Source of the DNA: Prevotella sp.
GTDB taxonomy: Bacteria > Bacteroidota > Bacteroidia > Bacteroidales > Bacteroidaceae
NCBI GenBank assembly: GCA_021203705.1
Contig: JAJQAR010000086.1
Location: 1-6,234 of the forward strand
Reading direction: 5' to 3'
Length of the DNA stretch: 6,234 bases
Below, piece after piece: positions 1 to 6,048 of the stretch. How positions within the stretch are numbered: position 1 is the first letter of the stretch; every line of letters starts with the position of its first letter. The notes beneath the pieces are model-generated. The model was not told the DNA's origin. It saw only the letters and a program-made list of their open reading frames with translations, and searched no databases. The position numbers and the translations under genes are program-made.

Positions 1-27
1 TCCATAGACTCAGCAAGATCGAATTCT

Positions 28-1980
28 TCATTCTTCACTATCTTCTTCCGCCCTGTCTTCCTCAATTACCAAGTTGTCAATAATGAAGTTTTGTCGTTCC
101 GGCGTGTTCTTTCCCATATAGTATTCGAGAAGTTTCTGCACCTGGTCGGTCTTGTGCAGGGTAACTTGTTCAAGACGGATGTCAGGACCGATGAAATTGG
201 CAAACTCGTCAGGACTGATCTCACCGAGTCCCTTGAAACGGGTTATCTCTGGTTCTGGACCGAGTTCCTCAATGGCTTTTATGCGCTCCTCATCACTGTA
301 GCAATAGCGTGTAATAAAGTCTCCCTTCCTGCCCTTGCCGCTCTCTTTCTGTTTCTTGTCACGTATCTTCGTGATACGGTTCCTTACACGGAATAATGGC
401 GTCTGGAGCACATACACATGACCTTTCTTGATAAGTTCAGGGAAGAACTGCAAAAAGAAGGTTATTATAAGCAGGCGGATGTGCATACCGTCAACATCGG
501 CATCGGTAGCCACTATCACCTTGTTATATCTTAACGTGTCAATACCCTCCTCTATGTCGAGTGCCGCCTGAAGCAAGTTGAACTCCTCGTTCTCATACAC
601 CACTTTCTTTGTCAGTCCGAATGAGTTCAGGGGCTTGCCCCTTAGTGAAAACACCGCCTGCGTGTTCACATCACGGCTCTTTGTGATACTTCCGCTTGCC
701 GAGTCTCCCTCTGTAATGAAGATACAACTCTCCTCCTTGCGGTTGTCCTTCACATCACTGAAATGAATACGGCAGTCTCGTAATTTCCTGTTGTGCAGAT
801 TGGCTTTCTTCGCACGCTCACGAGCGAGTTTGGTAACCCCCGCCATCTCCTTGCGCTCCTTCTCACTCGCTTGTATCTTCTGCAGTATCACATCTGCAAT
901 GTCAGAATTCTTATGCAGGAAATTGTCAACCTCGTTCTTTATGAAATCTCCCACATACTTGTTTACGCTGATGCCATTGGGGGACATCGTGAGCGAGCCG
1001 AGCTTTATCTTCGTCTGACTCTCGAACATCGGTTCCTCAACGTTAACGGCAATGGCTGCCACCATACCGTTGCGGATATCGGTATATTCAAAGTTCTTTC
1101 CGAAAAAGTCTTTTATCGTGCGGGCGATATGCTCCTTGAAAGCACTCTGGTGTGTTCCGCCCTGCGTTGTATGCTGACCGTTGACAAAAGAGTGGTATTC
1201 CTCACCATATTGGTTGGTATGCGTGAAGGCTATCTCGATGTCCTCTCCTTTCAGGTGGATTATCGGATACATGCCATCGGTAGTCATATTGTCGTTGAGC
1301 AGGTCTTTCAGTCCATTGCGACTTAAAATCCTCCTGCCATTGTACATTATGGTAAGCCCCGTATTGAGGTAGGTGTAATTTCTCAACATCGTCTCCACGA
1401 AATCATCGTGGAAGGCATAATTCTTGAACAGGGTATCGTCTGGCTCAAAAAAGATATATGTGCCCGTCTCGTCATCTGTTTTTTCCGTATTGTCAGATGT
1501 CATCACGCCCCTCTCGAACTTCACCGTACGCACCATGCCATCACGATAGGATCGTACCTCGAAATGGAAACTGAGGGCATTCACTGCCTTGACACCCACA
1601 CCATTAAGACCGACACTCTTTTTAAATGCCTTAGAATCGTATTTACCACCAGTATTAAGCACACTTACAGCCTCAACTAATTTACCCTGTGGAATACCAC
1701 GCCCATAGTCTCGCACGGAGACACGCAACTGCTCATCGATGTCAACCTCTATCCTCTTGCCAGCATTCATCTTGAACTCGTCAATCGAATTGTCGATAAC
1801 TTCTTTGAGAAGCACATAGATGCCGTCCTCTGGCATAGAGCCGTCACCAAGTCTGCCGATATACATACCAGGCCGGGTGCGCACATGCTCCATATCAGAC
1901 AAGTGCCTGATATTCTCGTCGGTATATTCTGTCTGCGGTTCTAATGATGTGTTGTCGTATTTTATATCCTGCTCGGGCAT
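28..1980 (-). CDS. parE: DNA topoisomerase IV subunit B (ParE)
   Basis: ATPase subunit of the type IIA topoisomerase that, with ParC, decatenates daughter chromosomes and relaxes supercoils in the cytoplasm. The 650-residue product shows the full GyrB/ParE order. The GHKL ATPase has RTRPGMYIG (34-42), EVIDNSIDE (60-68; Glu60 is the expected catalytic base and Asn64 the magnesium ligand), DYGRGIP (91-97) and the ATP lid [14 protein letters not shown] (124-137). The transducer carries the QTK loop (322-324). The TOPRIM domain has EGDSASG (424-430), RGKPLN (447-452) and DADVDG (493-498), followed by RFKGLGE (581-587). The [19 protein letters not shown] stretch and RFKGLGE, rather than the GyrB forms SGGLHGVG and QYKGLGE, favour ParE over GyrB. 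Length is normal and no key residue is missing. It begins 38 bases after the GNAT-like gene and is probably cotranscribed with it. After its stop only 27 bases remain in the window; a minus-strand ATG at 5-3 could start another gene but cannot be judged. Confidence 0.96.
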   Translation of the reverse strand: MPEQDIKYDNTSLEPQTEYTDENIRHLSDMEHVRTRPGMYIGRLGDGSMPEDGIYVLLKEVIDNSIDEFKMNAGKRIEVDIDEQLRVSVRDYGRGIPQGKLVEAVSVLNTGGKYDSKAFKKSVGLNGVGVKAVNALSFHFEVRSYRDGMVRTVKFERGVMTSDNTEKTDDETGTYIFFEPDDTLFKNYAFHDDFVETMLRNYTYLNTGLTIMYNGRRILSRNGLKDLLNDNMTTDGMYPIIHLKGEDIEIAFTHTNQYGEEYHSFVNGQHTTQGGTHQSAFKEHIARTIKDFFGKNFEYTDIRNGMVAAIAVNVEEPMFESQTKIKLGSLTMSPNGISVNKYVGDFIKNEVDNFLHKNSDIADVILQKIQASEKERKEMAGVTKLARERAKKANLHNRKLRDCRIHFSDVKDNRKEESCIFITEGDSASGSITKSRDVNTQAVFSLRGKPLNSFGLTKKVVYENEEFNLLQAALDIEEGIDTLRYNKVIVATDADVDGMHIRLLIITFFLQFFPELIKKGHVYVLQTPLFRVRNRITKIRDKKQKESGKGRKGDFITRYCYSDEERIKAIEELGPEPEITRFKGLGEISPDEFANFIGPDIRLEQVTLHKTDQVQKLLEYYMGKNTPERQNFIIDNLVIEEDRAEEDSEE

Positions 1981-1996
1981 AATCCGTATTTTATTT

Positions 1997-2016
1997 TGGT
2001 AGCAAATCTGTTACCA
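1997..2016 (-). other. Small inverted repeat between the GNAT-like gene and parE
   Basis: TGGTA (1997-2001) and TACCA (2012-2016) can pair around a 10-base loop in the 38-base gap of the operon. No T-run follows on either strand, so it does not look like a terminator. It may be an RNA processing or stability hairpin, or chance. Confidence 0.25.
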
Positions 2017-2018
2017 CC

Positions 2019-3167
2019 TCACAATTTCTTCTTGTAACATCTTCTGCGCTTGTGCAGTCGCGGATTTAGATACTGCCACTGACTCTGCACATGCTCGTTC
2101 ACTTCCATCTCTACCTGACTCTCGCCCCACTCAAAGCCGTATTCTATGTAGCGGGGGATAAGGTCGTCAAACAGCAAAGCGTTTGCTCCTTTCGCACGGT
2201 ATTCCGGCAGCACGGCAATAAGCAGCAGGTCAACGCCTTTCGTCTTGTGCGCCTTCAAAGCCCGCAGAATGTGCCACCACCCGAAGGGCAGCAACCGCCC
2301 ACGACGGCATTTCTGCAATGCCACTGACAGCGATGGTATCGTAATTCCCATGGCTATCGGTTTCTTGTCGGCGTTCCAGTCCTCGATTACTGTTATCAGA
2401 CTGAGGTCAGCGAGTGGAAAATACATATTTACATATTGGTCTATCTGCTTGTCTGACAGTTCCGAATAGCCGTATAGGTCTTTGAAGCACGTGTTTATCA
2501 AACCGAACATTATCCTGCCATAACCGCCCTCGAAAACATCCTTCTTTGTCAGTTTCTTCACATGCAGATTATAGCGTTTTCGTATCATTTCGGCAAGTTT
2601 GGTGTACTTCTCTGGCACGCTTGGCGGATTTTTCATGAAAAACTCCACATAGTCGTTGTCCTTCTCGAAACCGCCTATCTTCTCTACATGTTCCGGATAG
2701 TATGGATAGTTGTATATCGTCGGCATCGTACCAAGCTCATCAAAGCCCCATGTCAACATTCCTTCGGGATCCATGTCAGTAAAGCCAAGCGGACCGATCA
2801 TTTCTTCCATGCCCTTCTCCCTGCCATAGTCCTCAACAGCCTTGAACAAGGCACGTGATACGTCAATATCATCTATGAAATCTATCCAACCGAAACGCAC
2901 GCTCTTACGCCCCCATTTCTCGTTGGCACGGTGGTTGATGATTGCTGCCACTCGCCCCACAATCTTGCCTTTGTCGTCAAGTGCCATGAAATATTCTGCC
3001 TCGCAAAACTCAAAAGCTGCGTTCTTGTCTTTTCTCAACGTGTTCATCTCATCGCTGAAAAGGTTGGGCACATCGTATTTGTTGCCCTTGTAAAGATCAT
3101 AGTGGAAGTCTATGAACTGCCTAAGGTCTTTCTTACTCTTTACGGTTTTTATATTTATAGATGACAT
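2019..3167 (-). CDS. GNAT-fold acyltransferase-like protein (YghO-like family), function unknown
   Basis: A 382-residue soluble protein with no signal peptide or membrane segment. It resembles the double-GNAT family found in Bacteroidetes and related to E. coli YghO. The N-terminal part (about 1-125) has the strand-rich GNAT pattern, with EYFMALDDKGKIVGRVAAI (58-76). A characteristic middle block follows: GPLGFTDMDPEGMLTWGFDE (125-144), then YNYPYYPEHVEKIGGF (152-167). The C-terminal half looks like a second acetyltransferase fold, with LLLIAVLPEYRAKGANALLF (314-333), where RAKGAN sits at the acetyl-CoA loop position. The tail is very basic (HKRRRCYKKKL). The substrate is unknown. Some relatives carry unreliable labels such as GTP cyclohydrolase, which nothing here supports. 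The ATG at 3167 follows an A-rich leader and a good -7 box. It is the first gene of an operon with parE, which gives no functional hint by itself. Family placement is from motif memory, not a search. Confidence 0.85.
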   Translation of the reverse strand: MSSINIKTVKSKKDLRQFIDFHYDLYKGNKYDVPNLFSDEMNTLRKDKNAAFEFCEAEYFMALDDKGKIVGRVAAIINHRANEKWGRKSVRFGWIDFIDDIDVSRALFKAVEDYGREKGMEEMIGPLGFTDMDPEGMLTWGFDELGTMPTIYNYPYYPEHVEKIGGFEKDNDYVEFFMKNPPSVPEKYTKLAEMIRKRYNLHVKKLTKKDVFEGGYGRIMFGLINTCFKDLYGYSELSDKQIDQYVNMYFPLADLSLITVIEDWNADKKPIAMGITIPSLSVALQKCRRGRLLPFGWWHILRALKAHKTKGVDLLLIAVLPEYRAKGANALLFDDLIPRYIEYGFEWGESQVEMEVNEHVQSQWQYLNPRLHKRRRCYKKKL

Positions 3168-3190
3168 GTTTTGCTTTAATATATAACGTT

Positions 3191-3210
3191 TTGGTTGTTC
3201 GGATAACCAA
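3191..3210 (-). other. Hairpin in the 5' leader of the GNAT-like gene
   Basis: TTGGTT (3191-3196) and AACCAA (3205-3210) form a perfect 6-bp stem with an 8-base loop. It lies between the predicted transcription start (about 3212) and the ATG at 3167, so it would be in the mRNA leader of the GNAT-parE operon. It could affect stability or translation; no ligand or protein is suggested. Confidence 0.35.
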
Positions 3211-3219
3211 CCTAACTTG

Positions 3220-3250
3220 CAAAGTTAAGATTTTTGTGGCAATAAAAAAA
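3220..3250 (-). promoter_or_regulatory. Bacteroidetes-type promoter for the GNAT-parE operon
   Basis: Read on the minus strand, TAACTTTG (3227 down to 3220) fits the TAnnTTTG -7 box used by the Bacteroidetes primary sigma factor. The -33 position (about 3247-3250) reads TTTT instead of TTTG within an A/T run, so that half is weak. Predicted start near 3212 leaves a leader of about 45 bases before the ATG at 3167. Confidence 0.55.
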
Positions 3251-3455
3251 ATAAAATTTCGGAAAACAAGAAAAATCAGAAAAAGTTATAATTTTGCGAT
3301 GTTTAAAACCTCATTTATTTTCATGTATCATAATTGCAAGCTAAATCTGCATATTTCAGACTTTTAGGAATATCACCCTATTATCCTATATTGCACAAAA
3401 TTTCATGTGTTTCAGTCAGATTTTAAAATTTCAGTCATTTTTTCAGTCAAAAAAT
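3228..3455. other. AT-rich gene-free stretch, probable left junction of the integrative element
   Basis: No convincing gene is visible. Composition shifts from the mid-GC chromosomal operon to a very A/T-rich segment and then to the AT-leaning integrase. A plus-strand TAATTTTG (3289-3296) fits a -7 box but has no good -33 box and no gene follows it; the ATG at 3299 gives only 22 codons ending at 3367. A divergently transcribed neighbour of the GNAT-like gene may once have started here before insertion. Because the chromosomal promoter at 3220-3250 is intact and the integrase promoter starts at 3456, the attachment site (attL) most likely lies between them. Its core cannot be defined without the other end of the element. 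Confidence 0.4.
3410..3449. repeat. Three direct copies of TTTCAGTCA upstream of the integrase
   Basis: Perfect 9-base copies sit at 3410-3418, 3429-3437 and 3441-3449 (start-to-start 19 and 12 bases). A longer shared AAAATTTCA occurs at 3397-3405 and 3425-3433. The array ends 7 bases before the integrase -33 box. This is the expected place for integrase arm-type sites or for an operator controlling integrase transcription. The repeat itself is directly seen; the role is inferred. Confidence 0.6.
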
Positions 3456-3486
3456 TTTGTAGATTAAATATTAATTTATATCTTTG
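3456..3486 (+). promoter_or_regulatory. Bacteroidetes consensus promoter for the integrase
   Basis: TTTG (3456-3459), exactly 19 bases, then TATCTTTG (3479-3486) is a full match to the TTTG-N19-TAnnTTTG consensus. The predicted start is near 3493, leaving a leader of about 26 bases before the ATG at 3519. The spacer contains a near-palindromic ATTAAATATTAATTTA segment. Confidence 0.85.
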
Positions 3487-3518
3487 CAGCAGTATTAACA
3501 ACTCAAATATTATCAATT

Positions 3519-5006
3519 ATGAAAACAACATTTAGATTATCCTCCAAGAAGGATAACAGCAACCGACAGGAAGTACTGTTAACGCTAATGCCGCATCGTA
3601 TGGTAAATGGCAAAAAGCAAGTAATCACAATGAGAGCCAAAAGTGGTATCTATATAGACCCGTACTACTTTGACATAAAGCACGGTATCAATACAGAGAA
3701 AAAGAAGCGTGATGAAACAAAAGAAACATACGCATATCATTGCGAGCAATCTGCAAAGATGGGGAGATTAACAAGCTACATACAGACACGCCTCGAAGAT
3801 GCCGACCGTAACAGCATGGACTCAAAGTGGCTCGCAAATATAGTTGACGAGTTCAAGAATCCAAACAAGCAAGATATCGCAAAAGTGAAAACCATCTATG
3901 ACATCGCAAAAGAATATCTGTCAAGAGATACATTAAGCGAAGGCACGGTAAAGCAATATAAAGCAACGTTCCGCACCCTTTTCAGATATGAGAACTTTAT
4001 ACAAGCAACAAAAAACAAGTGCTTTAAAATAGATATAAACACTATCACAAGCAAAGATTTAGACAGCTTCCGCGAATATATCCGCAACGAAAGCAAATAC
4101 AACGCCAGCCACCCCCAACTGTATAAAAAGATAATATCCGAATACCCCACATTTATGCAGATTTCCGAAACACAGAACAAACCGATACTAAACAGAATCG
4201 GCAATAACGCCCTGTTCCACAAACTCAACTATCTAAAAATCTTTTGGCTTTGGCTGATAAAACAAGAGTACACAGACAACAACCCATTTTTAAGGTTTGA
4301 GATGGGCTCAGTCCATTACGGCACGCCATACGCCTTGACAATGGAAGAAGTAAGCAAGATAGCGTACAAACCGATGCCGACTAAAACATTAGACAAATAC
4401 AAAGATTTTTTCGTGTTCCAATGTTTGGTCGGCTGCCGTGTTTCAGATTTGGCACGGTTCACGCCCGACAACATTGTACCAATAGGAAACGGAGAATATA
4501 ACATAATATACACGCCATACAAGACACGCAGAGAAGGCAAGCAGGACAGTACAGGCAATGCAGGGCTGACTGAAACGCACTGGGCTATCATAAACAAGTA
4601 TGCAGGAAAAGACAAGCACGATCGCCTATTTCCGAATATAGACAAAGATTTATACGATATAGCACTAAAAAAGATATTCGCTATTGCAGGAATAACACGC
4701 AAAGTCAAATTACACGATTCAATCAGTGGCGAGGAAGTATGGAAACCTATCAATGAGATAGCCTCCTCACATTTGGCACGCAGGACATACATCACCACAC
4801 TTGTAAATAACGGTTTTGATATTCATGCTGTTTGCTCGTCGACGGGACACGCAGACGGAAGCCCAGCCGTAGCAAGATATTACACCTACAGTAACGCCAC
4901 AATACGGCAAATGTCATCTTGCGTCAGGCTGGAGAAAAAGCAAGATGATACAGAAACCGCAAAGCCCAAAACACCCACCGAGCAAACACTCCAGTTTGCG
5001 GACTGA
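3519..5006 (+). CDS. Tyrosine recombinase / site-specific integrase of an integrative element
   Basis: Catalyses strand exchange between attachment sites through a 3'-phosphotyrosine intermediate. Three regions are visible in the 495 residues: an N-terminal arm-binding-like domain (about 1-115, with GKKQVITMRAKSGIYIDPYY at 31-50), a SAM-like core-binding domain (about 123-260) and the catalytic domain (about 270-465). The active-site set is complete: Arg307 in GCRVSDL, Lys335 in PYKTRR, His418 and Arg421 in SSHLARR, His444 in STGHADG, and a tyrosine in ARYYTYSN, most likely Tyr455. Two extra residues (DG) seem to lie between His444 and the tyrosine, so Tyr454 is not excluded. At 495 residues it is longer than most Bacteroidetes integrases; the surplus is in the core-binding part and a charged tail (472-495). 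The start has a consensus promoter and an A-rich context (ATTATCAATTATG). Frequent ATA isoleucine codons and lower GC than parE suit a transferred gene. It is followed by its own terminator. The recombinase role is secure; the element type (ICE, mobilizable island or prophage) is open. Confidence 0.95.
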   Translation: MKTTFRLSSKKDNSNRQEVLLTLMPHRMVNGKKQVITMRAKSGIYIDPYYFDIKHGINTEKKKRDETKETYAYHCEQSAKMGRLTSYIQTRLEDADRNSMDSKWLANIVDEFKNPNKQDIAKVKTIYDIAKEYLSRDTLSEGTVKQYKATFRTLFRYENFIQATKNKCFKIDINTITSKDLDSFREYIRNESKYNASHPQLYKKIISEYPTFMQISETQNKPILNRIGNNALFHKLNYLKIFWLWLIKQEYTDNNPFLRFEMGSVHYGTPYALTMEEVSKIAYKPMPTKTLDKYKDFFVFQCLVGCRVSDLARFTPDNIVPIGNGEYNIIYTPYKTRREGKQDSTGNAGLTETHWAIINKYAGKDKHDRLFPNIDKDLYDIALKKIFAIAGITRKVKLHDSISGEEVWKPINEIASSHLARRTYITTLVNNGFDIHAVCSSTGHADGSPAVARYYTYSNATIRQMSSCVRLEKKQDDTETAKPKTPTEQTLQFAD

Positions 5007-5038
5007 AACCAAAATTAAAATACATGGATCAACCTATT

Positions 5039-5068
5039 AAGCACTGACGAAAATTCAGTGCTTTTTTT
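5039..5068 (+). terminator. Strong intrinsic terminator after the integrase
   Basis: AAGCACTGA (5039-5047) and TCAGTGCTT (5055-5063) form a perfect 9-bp stem with a 7-base loop, running into T7 (5062-5068). It lies 33 bases after the integrase stop codon, so the integrase is probably transcribed alone and the downstream genes need their own promoter. Confidence 0.92.
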
Positions 5069-5134
5069 ATTGTTCCATATATCCTTACATGGAAGAAGAA
5101 CCCACAATTCACGACAACACGCCATATATGCGTT

Positions 5135-5164
5135 TTAACCGTCTTTCTCTGTTTAGACGGTTAA
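5135..5164. repeat. Perfect 10-bp inverted repeat
   Basis: TTAACCGTCT (5135-5144) and AGACGGTTAA (5155-5164) are exact reverse complements around a 10-base loop. No T-run follows on either strand, so it is not an intrinsic terminator. A weaker inverted repeat with the same loop size lies just upstream (TTCCAT 5073-5078, ATGGAA 5089-5094). The end motif GGTTAAC (5159-5165) recurs inverted as GTTAACC (5258-5264). It may bind a dimeric element protein or fold as an RNA/DNA hairpin. Confidence 0.5.
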
Positions 5165-5289
5165 CAGCCCATCCCAGCAGGAACAAGACTGGCACAAGCG
5201 AAAAAACCAATATAAAACACTGTCAACGAGTATTTTACGGAGATACAGTCCGCAGCCGTTAACCGCAAATTGCCGACAACGCCATTTAT

Positions 5290-5313
5290 TTGCGATTTGT
5301 CGCAATATCTTTG
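5290..5313 (+). promoter_or_regulatory. Inverted repeat next to a possible -7 box
   Basis: TTGCGA (5290-5295) and TCGCAA (5300-5305) pair around TTTG. TATCTTTG (5306-5313) directly follows and matches a Bacteroidetes -7 box. No TTTG lies at the right distance upstream (the nearest gives a 13-base spacer), so a promoter here is doubtful. The palindrome is placed where an operator could be. Confidence 0.3.
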
Positions 5314-5352
5314 CGAAGCCGTATAAGTAACCGCTTTGAGGAAAAAACAGCT

Positions 5353-5390
5353 TAAAACGCTTTGTTTTGCGTCTAAAACGTATGTTTTGC
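5353..5390. repeat. Tandem pair of AAAAC/GTTTT palindromes
   Basis: Two units, TAAAACG-CTTT-GTTTTGC (5353-5370) and TAAAACG-TAT-GTTTTGC (5374-5390), repeat with a 21-base offset, about two helical turns. Each unit is itself an inverted repeat (AAAAC facing GTTTT). This is a plausible double operator or an origin/Xis-type site on the element. The repeat is directly seen; the binding role is inferred. Confidence 0.55.
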
Positions 5391-5540
5391 AAATACACGG
5401 ACTTTTAACACTCTCCCCATATCCCCCTATGTTCTACCCCAATTTAACGCAACAGAATGCATGAAAATACGCTTAAATCAAATCTTTTTAATGTAGATAT
5501 TAACCTAAAAGCAACTTTTTTCGCACTTTTCTTTAAATTC
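5391..5540. other. Gene-free spacer with spaced C tracts
   Basis: No reading frame of note. It has three C tracts (5415-5418, 5423-5427, 5437-5440), meaning three G4-5 runs on the minus strand, one short of a canonical quadruplex. A/T-rich sequence then runs up to the promoter at 5541. Nothing else is supported. Confidence 0.4.
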
Positions 5541-5573
5541 TCTTGCGTGAAATAAAAAAATGTGTTACATTTG
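5541..5573 (+). promoter_or_regulatory. Bacteroidetes-type promoter for the HTH gene leader
   Basis: TACATTTG (5566-5573) is a good TAnnTTTG -7 box. TCTTG (5541-5545) stands 20 bases upstream as a near -33 box (CTTG instead of TTTG). Predicted start is about 5580, at the first hairpin of the leader. This is the best candidate to drive the HTH gene, given the terminator behind the integrase. Confidence 0.65.
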
Positions 5574-5577
5574 CGGC

Positions 5578-5769
5578 GGTTTGTTTGGGTTGAGTGGGTG
5601 GAAACAAACCAATTAAAAAGAGTAAGTTTGAATACAATCGTGGCGACACGAAAAGTCCAGGTGTGCCGAAGTGTGGCAACAAGGACTAAGTAATTAATTT
5701 TTTAAAACTAAAAATATGTGAGATTTCACCAACACCCTACTGGGCGAGAATGGCTCGCAAATTCAACTC
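5578..5769 (+). promoter_or_regulatory. Long structured 5' leader of the HTH gene, possible attenuator or small RNA
   Basis: About 190 bases between the predicted transcription start and the HTH start codon hold several hairpins. (A) GGTTTGTTT (5578-5586) pairs with AAACAAACC (5602-5610), 9 bp. (B) TCGTG (5638-5642) pairs with CACGA (5647-5651) around a GCGA tetraloop of the GNRA type. (C) AGTCC (5654-5658) pairs with GGACT (5683-5687), enclosing a bulged stem GT-g-TGCC / GGCA-AC (5661-5667, 5675-5680). T6 follows at 5698-5703, about 10 bases after stem C, too far for a classic terminator. (D) GTGA/TCAC (5718-5721, 5726-5729) and (E) GCGAG/CTCGC (5744-5748, 5754-5758) lie in the last 55 bases. 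Stems B and C follow each other directly and may stack. No known riboswitch core is recognised. It could be an attenuator, a translation-control leader or a free RNA of about 120 bases. Confidence 0.5.
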
Positions 5770-5772
5770 GTG

Positions 5773-6048
5773 ATGAGTAACGCAGATTTGAAAAATTATC
5801 TGAAAGCCGTTTTGAACCAAGCACTTGACGAGAGGAAGGAGGAAAACACAGGTCAAGTAAAAGAAAACGACAAAGCAGAAATATATCTATCTGCCGATGA
5901 CGCAGCCGAGAGGCTCGGAATAAGTAAAACAACACTCTGGCACTGGAGTAAGGATAACAAGAAAATCACTCCAATACACGTAGGTCGCAAAGTGCGGTAC
6001 CGTCTTTCTGATGTTGAGAGAATTATCAAGGGGGAGGTGTTCGCATGA
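5773..6048 (+). CDS. Helix-turn-helix (excisionase/MerR-type) DNA-binding protein
   Basis: A 91-residue protein, probably the directionality factor (Xis-like) or a regulator of the element. Its C-terminal half is a winged-helix HTH_17-type domain: YLSADDAAERLGISKTTLWHW (38-58), then the wing PIHVGRKVRYRLSDVERII (67-85), as in excisionases and MerR-like proteins. The N-terminal third (1-36) is a charged helix without a clear family. The ATG at 5773 is preferred over the adjacent GTG at 5770, but neither has the A-rich context usual in this phylum. The frame is open back to a TGA at 5719-5721, preceded at once by an ATG (5716) in very good context (AAAACTAAAAATATG). The 17 in-frame residues between, DFTNTLLGENGSQIQLV, look like true protein, so the original gene may have begun at 5716. 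A new frame starts in an ATGA overlap with the stop codon. DNA binding is secure; the exact role is inferred from the integrase neighbour. Confidence 0.88.
   Translation: MSNADLKNYLKAVLNQALDERKEENTGQVKENDKAEIYLSADDAAERLGISKTTLWHWSKDNKKITPIHVGRKVRYRLSDVERIIKGEVFA

Larger units (their letters stand above)
5089..5355 (+). pseudogene. Possible small basic-protein gene interrupted by one in-frame TAA
   Basis: An ATG at 5089 opens a 57-codon frame (starts MEEEPTIHDN, then rich in Arg, Lys and Thr) that stops at TAA 5260-5262. The same frame then continues for 30 codons, starting PQIADNAIYLRF and ending NRFEEKTA, to TAA 5353-5355. The part behind the stop looks as protein-like as the part before it. 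A CAA-to-TAA change would give one 88-residue protein. No family is recognised. The opposite strand is also open across much of this stretch (5153-5398, GTG start), giving a Cys/Phe/Trp-rich product typical of an antisense shadow. No promoter is evident between the terminator and the ATG. It could be an intact 57-residue gene, a decayed gene, or a noncoding conserved region that happens to be open. Confidence 0.28.

Noticed and set aside
1..27. Start of a further minus-strand gene after parE (ATG at 5-3)
   Set aside because: Only five bases of the possible gene are inside the window, so nothing can be supported.
793..1326. 177-codon plus-strand frame inside parE
   Set aside because: Fully antisense to conserved ParE motifs, with no independent start signals.
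4316..4798. 160-codon minus-strand frame inside the integrase
   Set aside because: It lies fully opposite the catalytic domain of a clear integrase; its hydrophobic, Ser/Leu-rich composition is a shadow effect.
5024..5047. Seven-codon frame MDQPIKH ending in the integrase terminator stem
   Set aside because: Too short to judge; it has no promoter and is probably a chance overlap with the hairpin.
5153..5398. 81-codon minus-strand frame with a GTG start
   Set aside because: The product is rich in Cys, Phe and Trp with no recognisable domain, lacks a promoter and a good start context, and reads like the antisense of the plus-strand frame at 5089.
5415..5440. G-quadruplex on the minus strand
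   Set aside because: Only three G4-5 tracts are present; a canonical quadruplex needs four.
5578..5703. Retron msr/msd or a self-cleaving ribozyme
   Set aside because: No reverse transcriptase is in the window, no long a1/a2 repeat pair is seen, and no hammerhead, HDV or twister core could be matched to the stems.
5718..5780. 20-codon GTG-started frame overlapping the HTH start as a leader peptide
   Set aside because: Its sequence is less protein-like than the in-frame HTH extension through the same bases, and the GTG has no better context than the ATG two bases before it.
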